A DNA stretch of 64,000 bases from a virus: IMG/VR virus record IMGVR_UViG_3300044213_000107, positions 186,001-250,000 of that record; one strand, given 5' to 3'. The translations under genes were made by a program, and so were the position numbers. The notes under the pieces are model-generated. The model was not told where the DNA came from. It made no database searches and saw only the letters and a list, made by a program, of their open reading frames with translations. This document shows, one piece after another, positions 31,625 through 40,055 of this stretch (the stretch's first letter is position 1; every line of letters begins with the position of its first letter).

Positions 31625-32616
31625 GTTAGTATCTCGTAGTTATTTTTATCAGTAAACAGCCAAACCTCGTACTCAAATCCCTGTTGTAAAACGGAATCTT
31701 TTTTACGTACATTATTAGTTAATCGTGATTTGTATTTTTTATCTCCGTTACCGTCCCACCACCACCGACTTTTTACTTCAATTATTTTATTTTCTTTTGT
31801 AATCAATATATCTGGATAATATAAAGCTGTGTGTTGATTGACGTTTATATATTCAAACTTTGGTAGATCATAGACCGATTTCCTATCATCAAATTGTAGG
31901 TCGGATTCCTCATAAATTTCTAATAACTTAGTTATTGTTATATCTTCATACCCCCTAACACCAATTACACGCCCAGATGGAAGGACAAATTCTCTTCCTA
32001 AACTATTTGATTTTGCTGAATTTGTTCTTGCTTCAGGTTTCATTAATGCGTTCTCAACACCAAATTTTGTCAAACATGTTGCACGCCGTTTGTCGGCAAT
32101 TTCACTGATTTTTTCAGCTGACATTGCTTGCCAAGATGCACTTGTTTGTTTGCTATTAGCATAATATTCATCACCATAACGTTCAAATTTGGTTTTCTTA
32201 GATTTATGTTTGTATGTTGCAGATTGCGTTACCCATTCTACATCATATTTTTTTCTAAAAGTTTCTTTGGATTTTATAACTTGTGATTGTATTTGTTCTT
32301 GTGTTCTTGCACTGGCCGCTAATCTTTTATTATTAGAATCGGTATTCCTTTGTTCTATAGTCCAAGACCGTTTAGTATTGGATATGCTTAGTCCCACACA
32401 TTTAGGGTCACCGCAACTATTAGCATAGGTTTCTGTTTTTTGATAAAATGATAGGGCATTCCCGCATCTACATTTTGGGGATGTTTTGGTAATATATGTT
32501 TCAATATACTGTTGGTACGTTAGATTGTTATTTCTTAAATGCCTAGTAAATTGACCATTGGTTTTACAATAAGTTTTATGATCTATTACTGATGTTATAT
32601 ATTTTGTTTTAGACAT
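31612..32616 (-). CDS. Homing endonuclease inside the fractured terL, Vsr-like EDxHD/PD-(D/E)xK family
   Basis: I start at ATG 32614-32616 (MSKTKYITSVID..., 334 residues); upstream in-frame TTG or GTG starts are possible. A Cys-rich segment (CRCGNALSF...CGDPKCVG) precedes repeated helices and a C-terminal nuclease: GYEDITITKL, then INVNQHTALYYPDI and KIIEVKSRWW, matching the E-D, H and PD...ExK residues of the Vsr-like homing family found with split inteins. It fills the gap between terminase halves, overlaps the downstream half by 13 bases and has GATAAATA at 32650. Confidence 0.82.
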   Translation of the reverse strand: MSKTKYITSVIDHKTYCKTNGQFTRHLRNNNLTYQQYIETYITKTSPKCRCGNALSFYQKTETYANSCGDPKCVGLSISNTKRSWTIEQRNTDSNNKRLAASARTQEQIQSQVIKSKETFRKKYDVEWVTQSATYKHKSKKTKFERYGDEYYANSKQTSASWQAMSAEKISEIADKRRATCLTKFGVENALMKPEARTNSAKSNSLGREFVLPSGRVIGVRGYEDITITKLLEIYEESDLQFDDRKSVYDLPKFEYINVNQHTALYYPDILITKENKIIEVKSRWWWDGNGDKKYKSRLTNNVRKKDSVLQQGFEYEVWLFTDKNNYEILTWQK

Positions 32617-32648
32617 ACATTTCTCTGCTAAATCGTTCACGAGCAAGA

Positions 32649-33566
32649 TTATTTATCTAAAATATCAAACAATTCAGAAATTGTTAAGGTTCGTGCACTG
32701 TCATCGACTACAACATCTAATAGTGTATTACCGTTACAGCACTCCATTTCACGACGGAAGCGTTCTTCACCAAGTTGTGCTCGCATTTCTGCAGCCCATT
32801 TTTCATCACGATCTGGGTGTTCTCGCCAAGCACTACGGAATGCTTTAAATCCATTGATGCCTAGCTCAGTTTGGTTTCCAAACTCGTCAATGGTCTTATT
32901 AGCACCTTTCCAAATCTGTGCAAATTGATCTTCGTCTGAGTTTGGGGTACTAGTAATAATACACTTACCACCAGTTGATAGCGTAGGTGTAATCGACGTC
33001 CAGAATTCTTGTGCAATAGTCGGTCTTACGAAAGCAAACTCATCACAGTATAATAAGGATATACTCATACCACGACCGGTATTTTCTGTAGTCGTAGCAC
33101 TTACAATACGTGATCCATTTTCAAAGTCTAATGATCCCTTGTTATAACTTGTTACTCCTGCTCGTATATGATCTGGGCAATTTTCATATGCATATCGCAC
33201 ACGTTGCATAATTTCTTGTGCACCTGTATATTTGTGGGCTGCAACCAAAATAGTTGAATCGGGAACAAACATAGCATACCAAAGTAAATACCCTGCAGCA
33301 CTTGTAGATTTCCCCGTTTGTCTTGGCATTAGGCTAATAGAGAACCTATAATTGTGATAGCTATCTATTAGACGTTCTTGATACTCAAAAGGATGATATT
33401 GGATGGCTCCTTTTGTTGGGTGTTGTATAAAAAAGTAATTGTTCATGAAATATTGTGGACCAGTTACTGGGTCGGCACAATGAACAAATTCTGTAAATTG
33501 TTCTTTCGAAAGACTCATTTTTTTATAAGGAGTCTTTATGATAGATAGTTCGTTGGAATTACTCAT
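32649..33566 (-). CDS. 17: Terminase large subunit, N-terminal ATPase half, ending in the intein N-part (TerL-N-IntN)
   Basis: 305 residues. Walker A PRQTGKST at 81-88, Walker B LLYCDEFAF with Asp175-Glu176 and TSTPNSDED as the coupling motif mark the gp17 ATPase that powers DNA packaging. The terminase sequence runs to ...RREME (275). Residues 276-305 (CCNGNTLLDVV...ISELFDILDK) are a 30-residue intein N-part with the block A pattern C-x2-G-x-T. Splicing with the product of 30530 would give RREME-CEFIIFDETL, the normal terminase sequence. Confidence 0.9.
   Translation of the reverse strand: MSNSNELSIIKTPYKKMSLSKEQFTEFVHCADPVTGPQYFMNNYFFIQHPTKGAIQYHPFEYQERLIDSYHNYRFSISLMPRQTGKSTSAAGYLLWYAMFVPDSTILVAAHKYTGAQEIMQRVRYAYENCPDHIRAGVTSYNKGSLDFENGSRIVSATTTENTGRGMSISLLYCDEFAFVRPTIAQEFWTSITPTLSTGGKCIITSTPNSDEDQFAQIWKGANKTIDEFGNQTELGINGFKAFRSAWREHPDRDEKWAAEMRAQLGEERFRREMECCNGNTLLDVVVDDSARTLTISELFDILDK
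32650..32657 (-). promoter_or_regulatory. Late-type promoter GATAAATA overlapping the end of the intein N-part
   Basis: The octamer is formed by the last codons of TerL-N-IntN (GAT AAA TAA) and points into the homing endonuclease gene. Confidence 0.4.
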
Positions 33567-33574
33567 GTTAAATA
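33567..33574 (+). promoter_or_regulatory. Late-type promoter GTTAAATA, near-leaderless
   Basis: Seven bases ahead of the ATG of the HNH gene, on the plus strand. Confidence 0.35.
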
Positions 33575-33581
33575 TACTTAT

Positions 33582-34112
33582 ATGGAAACACTATTATTAA
33601 ATCGAGATTTGGCACCTATATCAATATTACCACTAAGTGTTATTGGTTGGCAACATGCTATAAAATTAATGTTTTTAGATCGCATTGAAGTACTTGAATC
33701 ATATGAAGATCGAGTAGTCCGTAGTGAAAAGTTGACCATTAATGTCCCTGCTGTGGCCATGACCAAAGAGTATTTTAACTATAAAAAAGGTGTAAAATTC
33801 AGTCGCCATAATTTGTATTTACGTGATTTGTATCAATGCCAGTATTGTGCAGACACATTTAATGTTAAAGATCTTACCATTGATCATGTTATACCTAGAG
33901 TAAGTGGTGGTGGCACTAATTGGGAAAATTGTGTTACTTCTTGTAGAACGTGCAATAGTCGCAAAGGCAGCAAATTACAAAAGCCATTGCGTATGCCGTT
34001 TAAGCCTAGTTACTATAAATTGATACAAACATGGAAAGATCGTCATTTTCATGTTAACCATCCAAGTTGGTATCGTTATTTAGGTGTAGAAGAAAAACAG
34101 GCCAACACTTAA
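33582..34112 (+). CDS. HNH endonuclease
   Basis: 176 residues. An N-terminal LLLNRDLAPISILPLSVIGW module is followed by an HNH core: CQYC, TIDHVIPRVSGGG with the first His, NWEN, and CRTCNSRKG. This is a widespread free-standing HNH type found in phages and bacteria, often beside terminase genes where HNH proteins can assist packaging. Here it is divergent from terL and overlaps the end of the next minus gene by 4 bases. Homing and packaging roles are both possible. Confidence 0.85.
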   Translation: METLLLNRDLAPISILPLSVIGWQHAIKLMFLDRIEVLESYEDRVVRSEKLTINVPAVAMTKEYFNYKKGVKFSRHNLYLRDLYQCQYCADTFNVKDLTIDHVIPRVSGGGTNWENCVTSCRTCNSRKGSKLQKPLRMPFKPSYYKLIQTWKDRHFHVNHPSWYRYLGVEEKQANT

Positions 34113-34465
34113 TCGTTGGTTGGTTTTTCGCCGGTTAGATATGGCTTGCTAAACCAAAGTTGAAACCATTCATCTGTGCCCGGACAAATGTCTTTGTCGT
34201 GCTCGATCTTGCGTTTTTCCATTGCAGTCTTGCTGATATTAGCACCTTCGCCTTTGGCAAAGTCTGTATGACTAAAATCAGATTGTGTGTTACTGCCTAC
34301 AGGACTATTAACATTAACTGGATCAGGTCGTTGATATTCTGTTAGCAAAGATAGTCCTGCCAGTCTACGTATATCGTTTATTTCTGTGATATCCATTACT
34401 GCATCGGGTACTGTTGAATCCCCGGCCGGAACATAATCTGTACTAGTAAAACGATACTGTTTCAT
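34109..34465 (-). CDS. Hypothetical phage protein with ITEINDIRRLAGL motif, 118 aa
   Basis: 118 residues. The VMDITEINDIRRLAGL segment near residue 25 repeats the motif at the end of the 480-residue protein, and FSHTDFAKGEGANISKTAMEK follows. This motif is common near the ends or joints of T4-like marine virion proteins. No catalytic feature is visible. The gene is coupled to the one upstream (start overlaps stop at 34465). Confidence 0.6.
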   Translation of the reverse strand: MKQYRFTSTDYVPAGDSTVPDAVMDITEINDIRRLAGLSLLTEYQRPDPVNVNSPVGSNTQSDFSHTDFAKGEGANISKTAMEKRKIEHDKDICPGTDEWFQLWFSKPYLTGEKPTND

Positions 34466-34839
34466 TAGACACCGTGTTTGTTTTTCTTACGTGCAGCAAC
34501 TGGACTGGTACGATGCACTTCATCTGCTTCAGTGCTATTATTTGGTGTTAACCTTTTGCTCTTAGCTCCAAATGCACGTTCTGCTTGATCTAATATTTTG
34601 TGTTCGCCATCAGAATAAGCAACTGTAACAAGGGCCTGCCCATTGGGGCCTTCTTTGTCAGGTTCGTGCTCATACTTACCACTGGGATCTCCTGCGCCAC
34701 CTAAAAAGTGTGCAGCAAAACGCCAAGGAGCATAAGGACTAGAGTTATCCAAATTTGGATGGGTCTTCATACCAGGAGTTGCAGCAGTATGCGACTTTGG
34801 TAATTGACTAGTTTCTGTGATGATCTCAGTTATTTTCAT
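34465..34839 (-). CDS. Conserved phage protein, about 124 aa
   Basis: It starts MKITEIITETSQLPKS at ATG 34837-34839, with a TTG two codons earlier as an alternative. The motif HPNLDNSSPYAPWRFAAHFLGGAG and RLTPNNSTEADEVHRTSPV belong to a conserved small protein of T4-like marine phages. The MKITEI N-terminus is shared with many virion-associated proteins. GATAAATA lies 7 bases upstream. Function is unknown. Confidence 0.65.
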   Translation of the reverse strand: MKITEIITETSQLPKSHTAATPGMKTHPNLDNSSPYAPWRFAAHFLGGAGDPSGKYEHEPDKEGPNGQALVTVAYSDGEHKILDQAERAFGAKSKRLTPNNSTEADEVHRTSPVAARKKNKHGV

Positions 34840-34841
34840 AG

Positions 34842-36014
34842 TCAAGTATTTATCAGTAGTTGGTAGAACTCAGGGTGTGTGTCTGCATATGAAGTGTCTG
34901 TTGCGGCATCATATTTTTTAACATAAGATAAAAAATCAGCAGAACTAAAATTTTCATCTACAATAATGTAATCTGCCAAAAAATCCAGTTCTTTAATACC
35001 GGCAGTTTTATCTAATATGGCAGTTCTAAGACTAGAACTCACTTCTTGTGCCGAGCACTTTCCGAGTCCGGTGTTAAAAGGTGTAAAGTTTTTATAGACA
35101 GCAGGGAATTCTGTAGATAAAAAATTACACAATTCTGAAATGTAAAATATATTATACAGGCTGTAGGTTATGTTAAAACATAATTCTACTCTAGGTCCAC
35201 AATTGGCTTGGAACCATTTAATATTTTCTACTACTTGATCCCATTTTGCGCCACGGCGTTGATATTCAAATCTTTTGCCGATGTCATCTATACTAAAAAA
35301 TAATCTAACTTTTTCAACAGAATTTAATATTTCTAAAAATTCCGGAGTCGGCAAGGTTGTGGCATTTGTAAATATCCAAATAGTTAGATCATCGTAGCTG
35401 CGATATTTTCCCATGTTTCGAAAAAATTCATAGTATGCCGGTTCCATAAATATTTCGCCGCCTTGCAGTTGTACCAATTTAAGACTTTTAAATAATGCAG
35501 GATCATCAATTACAGGACGGTCATTCTTTTTATATTTCATTCCAGGCCAAATAAATCCCCAGTGTTTTTCGTACAAAGGAATCCAACTACTGCTGTTAAA
35601 AGGACCACATATAGCACAACTTAGATTACAAAGGTTTCCTAGATTTAAATCAATCCTTGTTAAAACTTCTACTTCACTAGTGCCGTGCTCTCTAATAGCA
35701 TGATATCTTCCACTGGCGTGAGGATTTATTTGATCTTGCTGATAACAATGGCCGCAACCAGGATGCTTTTCGTTATTTTTATTTTTTTCTCGTAGCTCAA
35801 CAATAAATGGTGCAGAATTATAATCATTGTAAATTTCATTGCTGCGAGAAATAAACATATCCTCACCTTTAGGCTTATAATCCCTATTAAAATAACAACA
35901 GGGTTTATAATCAAAGCGATCGTTCAGTTGATTTATGTATGCTCTATTCCATATCTCAGGGCAATAGACATCAGGATCTACATCGGTGTGATGTATCTTT
36001 ATTGGATATTCCAT
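34842..36014 (-). CDS. Radical SAM protein, Cys-rich N-terminus (copy 3)
   Basis: 390 residues. N-terminal cysteines (YKPCCYF, HPGCGHCYQ), the core LCNLSCAIC with Cys129-x3-Cys133-x2-Cys136, then VQLQGGEIFMEP as the SAM-binding GGE. It is a paralog of the genes at 3495 and 18221. It sits among structural genes between head and terminase, an unusual place for an enzyme. GTTAAATA lies at 36038. The substrate is unknown; virion protein modification is one idea from position. Confidence 0.78.
   Translation of the reverse strand: MEYPIKIHHTDVDPDVYCPEIWNRAYINQLNDRFDYKPCCYFNRDYKPKGEDMFISRSNEIYNDYNSAPFIVELREKNKNNEKHPGCGHCYQQDQINPHASGRYHAIREHGTSEVEVLTRIDLNLGNLCNLSCAICGPFNSSSWIPLYEKHWGFIWPGMKYKKNDRPVIDDPALFKSLKLVQLQGGEIFMEPAYYEFFRNMGKYRSYDDLTIWIFTNATTLPTPEFLEILNSVEKVRLFFSIDDIGKRFEYQRRGAKWDQVVENIKWFQANCGPRVELCFNITYSLYNIFYISELCNFLSTEFPAVYKNFTPFNTGLGKCSAQEVSSSLRTAILDKTAGIKELDFLADYIIVDENFSSADFLSYVKKYDAATDTSYADTHPEFYQLLINT
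34847..34854 (-). promoter_or_regulatory. Late-type promoter GATAAATA, near-leaderless
   Basis: Seven bases before the ATG at 34839, inside the end of the radical SAM gene. Confidence 0.4.
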
Positions 36015-36037
36015 ATTGAAAAAGTTAAGTGATTATG

Positions 36038-36045
36038 TATTTAAC
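36038..36045 (-). promoter_or_regulatory. Late-type promoter GTTAAATA
   Basis: It lies 23 bases before the ATG of the radical SAM gene at 36014. Confidence 0.4.
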
Positions 36046-36058
36046 CACTTAACTAATT

Positions 36059-38092
36059 TCACTTTTGTATTTTAATGCTGTTATATTCACGCATTAGTCG
36101 GCGACCCATTTCCTCAATGGGATCAAAACTTTCCATTGGGTTATCACCTTTGGCGGCTGCAAATGGATGTTGTGATTTTTCACGATTTAAATCTGCACCT
36201 TGATGAATAATAGTATCTACAGGTTGATATTCTTCGTGTGGAACATTAGCATATTCTGCTTCTGCTTCGTCAACGTGTTCGTCACCAGAAATAGCAATAA
36301 TCTCTGGTTCTCCGTGTTCTTCATCACCACATGCACATGGTGTTTGTCCACAGACTTCGCAACCGTGATCTTCATGGTCGCTGCCCAACCCCGCCAACTT
36401 TAACATTTGTAATAGTTCTGCGGCTTTTGAACCATTGGCATTTACACTAACGTTCTTTTCACCATCTGTACTCATGTTTGTACTAATACTAATCTTGTCT
36501 TCTTCGGGAGTCATGCTTTCATCAAGATTACTAGTATCTTTGTATTTTTTTCCATCTAGTTCAAATTCATCGCCTTTGTTGGTATCTTTTAACTTTCCAG
36601 TAAATGCATTACCTTCGTCTGCGACTTCTTCATCTACTTCTTTGCTTGCTAGACTGCTGGTATTAGTATATTGTTTTCCACCAACCTCAAACTCTTCACC
36701 TTTGTGAGTATGAGCTAATTTACCAGTTAATGCATTACCCTCAGCAGTAACAGAAGCTTCGTCCATGTGTACACCGGCTAACTTTGCTAACTCATTTAGT
36801 TCAGCATCCATTGTTGGTTTTGGTTGTGGACGCAGATTTGCTGAATGACTCATCTTGTCGCTAACATCTGTAACTTGATCCATTGTAACAGGGAAGTTTT
36901 GACCTGCTTGCTTGCGGTGTACGGCAGGGATATCTTCAGGGCGAACTGCATCTTGGAGTTGTTTTTTACCATGGTGGTGTACTTTCAAAAAGGCTTCTAA
37001 CTTATCACTTAATTGTCCAGTGGTTTTAAAAGTTTGAATGTCTTTTTGTATTTCACCGAGCATTTCGCTGACATGTCCGTCGGTTTCTTTGACCATGTCG
37101 CTGAAGTTGATACCTTCAGTTAATTTACCTTCGACTACACCTTTGTTATGTGCTTTCCATGTAGTAGCGTATGCAATTGCTTTATCTTTGTTGCTTAGAT
37201 GACCATCCTTGCTAAGAGATTTTTTAATATGTTTAACCATGCGTTCGGCCTTGGCTCCAGGAGGTGCTTTTTCATCAACTTCACCAGGAGTAGGATCTCC
37301 ATCAGCCATGTGTTCTGTAACAGACTTATCTGCTTTTTTAGTTGCTTTAACAACACCAGGTTGGCTACGATCAACATCGTGTCCAGTTTTGCTTGATGAT
37401 TTTCCAGTTTCTTTTTTCTTTGTGTCAATTTTATCACTTAGTTCACGACTATGTTTGATCATGTCTTCCCAACTTTCAGACATACTATGATCACATCCGC
37501 ATTGGCTTTCGTACATGCCGCATTCCATGCAGGTTTCTTCTTCCATACTTTCTTTTTTCAAGTACCGGTCTTTGATGCGACCTTTTTCTTCTTCGCCGGC
37601 ACCTTCACGTCCGGCTTTTTGTAAGGCTTCAAAACCTTCTTTGCCATACTTCTTAATACCAGTATAGCGTTGTAGACCGTTTTCTTTTACTTGATATTTT
37701 TTACCGTCGACTTCAAAACTATCTCGGTGTTCTGCACGTGCTTTGGCTAGCTCGCCTGAAAACTCGTTACCTTCGCCCATATCACCTTCGCCCATTTTCT
37801 TACCCGAAGCTGCAGCTTTTTGGAATGCTGTCTTACCGTATTTTTTGCGACCGATACTTGCGGCTACTGCGGCAGGATCGTCGGCTCCGCCTTTCTTAGC
37901 GGCTTTTTCAACTGCTTTGAAGCCCATATATTTTTCGTTAAGTGCAGCTTCTACACGGCCAACACCACTGAGAATACTACCACGAGCTTCAACACTTTCG
38001 TACACTGGTTGTGTAGGCTTTGTGGTTTTTGCTGGTGCAGGATTTAAACTGGCCAGCTTGCCTAAAATATCATACATATTGTTGTCGCTCAT
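36059..38092 (-). CDS. Large charged phage protein with internal GKxY repeats, 677 aa
   Basis: 677 residues with three related segments at about 108, 455 and 494, each of the form GNxFtGxL...F-E-x-D/G-G-K-x-Y, plus two Cys clusters (CMECGMYESQCGCDH and CEVCGQTPCACGDE) that could bind zinc. KRMVKHIKKSLSKDGHLSN and KAIAYATTWKAHN are known from T4-like marine phage proteins. Highly charged and Lys/Glu-rich, it resembles internal head or scaffold proteins. No enzyme motif is visible. It is coupled to the next gene by overlap. Confidence 0.65.
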   Translation of the reverse strand: MSDNNMYDILGKLASLNPAPAKTTKPTQPVYESVEARGSILSGVGRVEAALNEKYMGFKAVEKAAKKGGADDPAAVAASIGRKKYGKTAFQKAAASGKKMGEGDMGEGNEFSGELAKARAEHRDSFEVDGKKYQVKENGLQRYTGIKKYGKEGFEALQKAGREGAGEEEKGRIKDRYLKKESMEEETCMECGMYESQCGCDHSMSESWEDMIKHSRELSDKIDTKKKETGKSSSKTGHDVDRSQPGVVKATKKADKSVTEHMADGDPTPGEVDEKAPPGAKAERMVKHIKKSLSKDGHLSNKDKAIAYATTWKAHNKGVVEGKLTEGINFSDMVKETDGHVSEMLGEIQKDIQTFKTTGQLSDKLEAFLKVHHHGKKQLQDAVRPEDIPAVHRKQAGQNFPVTMDQVTDVSDKMSHSANLRPQPKPTMDAELNELAKLAGVHMDEASVTAEGNALTGKLAHTHKGEEFEVGGKQYTNTSSLASKEVDEEVADEGNAFTGKLKDTNKGDEFELDGKKYKDTSNLDESMTPEEDKISISTNMSTDGEKNVSVNANGSKAAELLQMLKLAGLGSDHEDHGCEVCGQTPCACGDEEHGEPEIIAISGDEHVDEAEAEYANVPHEEYQPVDTIIHQGADLNREKSQHPFAAAKGDNPMESFDPIEEMGRRLMREYNSIKIQK

Positions 38093-38694
38093 TATTTCTT
38101 TCCTTTAACTGGGCTTGGTATTTTGTTTTGGTGTGTGCCAACAGGACTTGTGGTTGATACTTTTTCTGCGTTGGTTGTTTTTCCGTATGATGGATCTTTT
38201 GCACCACCTATAGTTTTGTCTGATCCGGCGATTTCATAATCACGAGCTTGTAATTCTTTTAATAAACTACCAACACGTGCTTGTCCTGCCATTTCTTGGC
38301 CACCAGGTGCATCTTCTAATTCAGGAGTTAATAAAGCCGATTCTGCACGCGATACAGGTTCTGCAGCTTCTCTATTCATGTCATCAAGTTTTGTTCTAAC
38401 ACTAACTAGATTTTTACTAACTTGTGCTCGTTCGCCAATGATTTGTCTTAATTGTTCTGGTGTAGTAGGATAGCGTAATGCTATCTCATACATAGTAACT
38501 TCTGCAGCACCACATTGTGGGAATTCTGCGTATTCTTGTATTGGCAATCTTTTGCCTGCACTAATACTTTCAAGTTGATAAGCATCTAATGCATGTTTAA
38601 TATTGTCTAATCTATCTTTGACATCACAAGCAAACTTAACACGAAATTCATATATCTTGTTAGTTTTGCTCAAATAATCCTGAAATGTGTTCAT
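38092..38694 (-). CDS. Hypothetical virion-associated protein, 200 aa
   Basis: 200 residues starting MNTFQDYLSKTNKIYEFRVKFA, a pattern common to T4-like marine virion-associated proteins, and ending in a Lys/Thr/Pro-rich tail (STTSPVGTHQNKIPSPVKGKK). The middle is helical. The start is led by GAGGG. Function is unknown. Confidence 0.6.
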   Translation of the reverse strand: MNTFQDYLSKTNKIYEFRVKFACDVKDRLDNIKHALDAYQLESISAGKRLPIQEYAEFPQCGAAEVTMYEIALRYPTTPEQLRQIIGERAQVSKNLVSVRTKLDDMNREAAEPVSRAESALLTPELEDAPGGQEMAGQARVGSLLKELQARDYEIAGSDKTIGGAKDPSYGKTTNAEKVSTTSPVGTHQNKIPSPVKGKK

Positions 38695-38712
38695 TATTCA
38701 GCCCTCTATGCT

Positions 38713-39216
38713 TTATTTACCACTTTTGCCTTTGTTTAGTATCTCAGCTAACAATGCATTACGATCTAAAATTATACCTTGTCCGTCAACTGCTTCTTCC
38801 TCAGGAGCAGTTGTTTTTTTATCTTTTTCAATTTGATGATCTAGTCTTGCTTTTTGTAACTGCAGGCTTATCATGCGCAATTTTTTATCCATCTTGGCTG
38901 TTTTAGCAGTTATAGCATGTCCCAGTAATGTCCCAGCAGTCTGCATAATTACCCCACCAAATCTTGGATCAACGTTCATTCCGAGATCAAGCAGGTCTTC
39001 TGCTTTGGTTTTAGCTAACTGGGCCAATTCATCTAATTCAGCATCGCCAGCTTCAAGATCTCGTACCAATGGTAAACTAGCATCTATTTTATCAATTGCA
39101 AGATTTACTTCATCAATTATATCTTTATTTTGTTGTGCAACTTCCACTGCTTCTGTAACAGTCATTGTTGCACTTATCTCAGGAAGATCAAATAAGTTTT
39201 CAAGTTTTTTAGTCAT
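38713..39216 (-). CDS. 16: Probable terminase small subunit, gp16-like
   Basis: 167 residues with a helical centre (MNVDPRFGGVIMQTAGTLLGHAITAKTAKMDKKL) resembling the coiled-coil core of T4 gp16, which recognises DNA ends and regulates gp17. The N-terminus (LENLFDLPEIS) also matches the small-terminase start of marine T4-like phages. Its place near gp4 and a few genes upstream of terL fits. The match is by pattern and length, not by a unique motif. Confidence 0.6.
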   Translation of the reverse strand: MTKKLENLFDLPEISATMTVTEAVEVAQQNKDIIDEVNLAIDKIDASLPLVRDLEAGDAELDELAQLAKTKAEDLLDLGMNVDPRFGGVIMQTAGTLLGHAITAKTAKMDKKLRMISLQLQKARLDHQIEKDKKTTAPEEEAVDGQGIILDRNALLAEILNKGKSGK

Positions 39217-39224
39217 ATCCGTAT

Positions 39225-39659
39225 TTAGCGGCCAGTACCTTGATGGAAAATATCATCTTCGCTGACAATTCTAAATACAAGACCTTGATTTCGACACCAA
39301 GCTCTGGCTGCTTCCCATTTGGCCATATTAAGTACAACTGCAGCCTGGTCCCTGACCGATTTGGCATTTTCAAGTGTAATTTCTTTTTTGGGTTTTATCT
39401 CAATTACTTCTGCGTGTTTAGTACCCGACTTATCAACATATACAATTAAAAAATCCGGTACATATATTGTGGCTTTACCTGTTAATGGATTACGATAGTT
39501 TACATGCACCGCTTCACTGGCCCACTGTAGTATAGCAGGATTGTTATCACAAAATTGCATAAACACAAATTCCCAACTACTACGGTATGTAGGAGTTTTG
39601 TTGCCTACATACTTTTCCGGGAATTTCATTTGGAATTTGCCTTGGGCGTATTTACTCAT
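39225..39659 (-). CDS. 4: Head completion protein with TnsA/PD-(D/E)xK nuclease fold, gp4-like
   Basis: 144 residues. QGKFQMKFPEKYVG, YRSSWEFVFMQFCD, then YVPDFLIVY and EVIEIKPKKE give the E...PD...ExK pattern of the T4 gp4 head-completion family, whose fold is TnsA-like. gp4 is needed to complete filled heads before tail joining. Its start overlaps the next upstream gene by 4 bases. Confidence 0.8.
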   Translation of the reverse strand: MSKYAQGKFQMKFPEKYVGNKTPTYRSSWEFVFMQFCDNNPAILQWASEAVHVNYRNPLTGKATIYVPDFLIVYVDKSGTKHAEVIEIKPKKEITLENAKSVRDQAAVVLNMAKWEAARAWCRNQGLVFRIVSEDDIFHQGTGR

Positions 39660-40042
39660 GGTAATATTGATCGATATACGTATTTGTTTGCAAGTGGTGC
39701 ATTTGTTATACCTAAATAACTTGTACCAACACGCTCAAAATTTAAAAACATAACTAGATAATTGTTTAATTGACCTTGTGGTAGATTTTTAAATTCCATT
39801 AATACTGTCATTGGGTCCAGGCCTTTTGTGGCCGCGGTATATATAACTGCACTTGCTAGTGCACGAGCAGCATCTTTGTTTTCTGCTACTTGTTCAAAAT
39901 AACTAATGATCGCCCCATCAATATCCGGCCCGACTGTAATTTTTTGTTGAAAATAGTTATTAAAATATTTGTTTGCATTAACCGTAGGTGTTGTATTATT
40001 AACATTAACTGCGGAGTAATTTGTAGGGTATTGTACTGCCAT
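39656..40042 (-). CDS. Conserved phage virion protein, 128 aa
   Basis: 128 residues. ALASAVIYTAATKGLDPMTVLMEF and NNYLVMFLNFERVGTSYLGI are strongly conserved in T4-like marine phages next to gp4. The gene is usually annotated as a structural protein of unknown role, with gp53-type baseplate functions suggested. It is mostly helical, with a hydrophobic tail VYRSILP. Confidence 0.6.
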   Translation of the reverse strand: MAVQYPTNYSAVNVNNTTPTVNANKYFNNYFQQKITVGPDIDGAIISYFEQVAENKDAARALASAVIYTAATKGLDPMTVLMEFKNLPQGQLNNYLVMFLNFERVGTSYLGITNAPLANKYVYRSILP

Positions 40043-40055
40043 TTTGTATTATAAG

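Noticed and set aside
32617-32646. TTG or GTG start for the terL homing endonuclease
   Set aside because: Both are possible, but the predicted late start point and weak upstream context favour the ATG at 32614-32616.
37195-38108. Frames on both strands opposite or within the 677-residue gene
   Set aside because: They are compositional shadows of a Lys/Glu-rich coding region. The main frame has the repeats and conserved segments.
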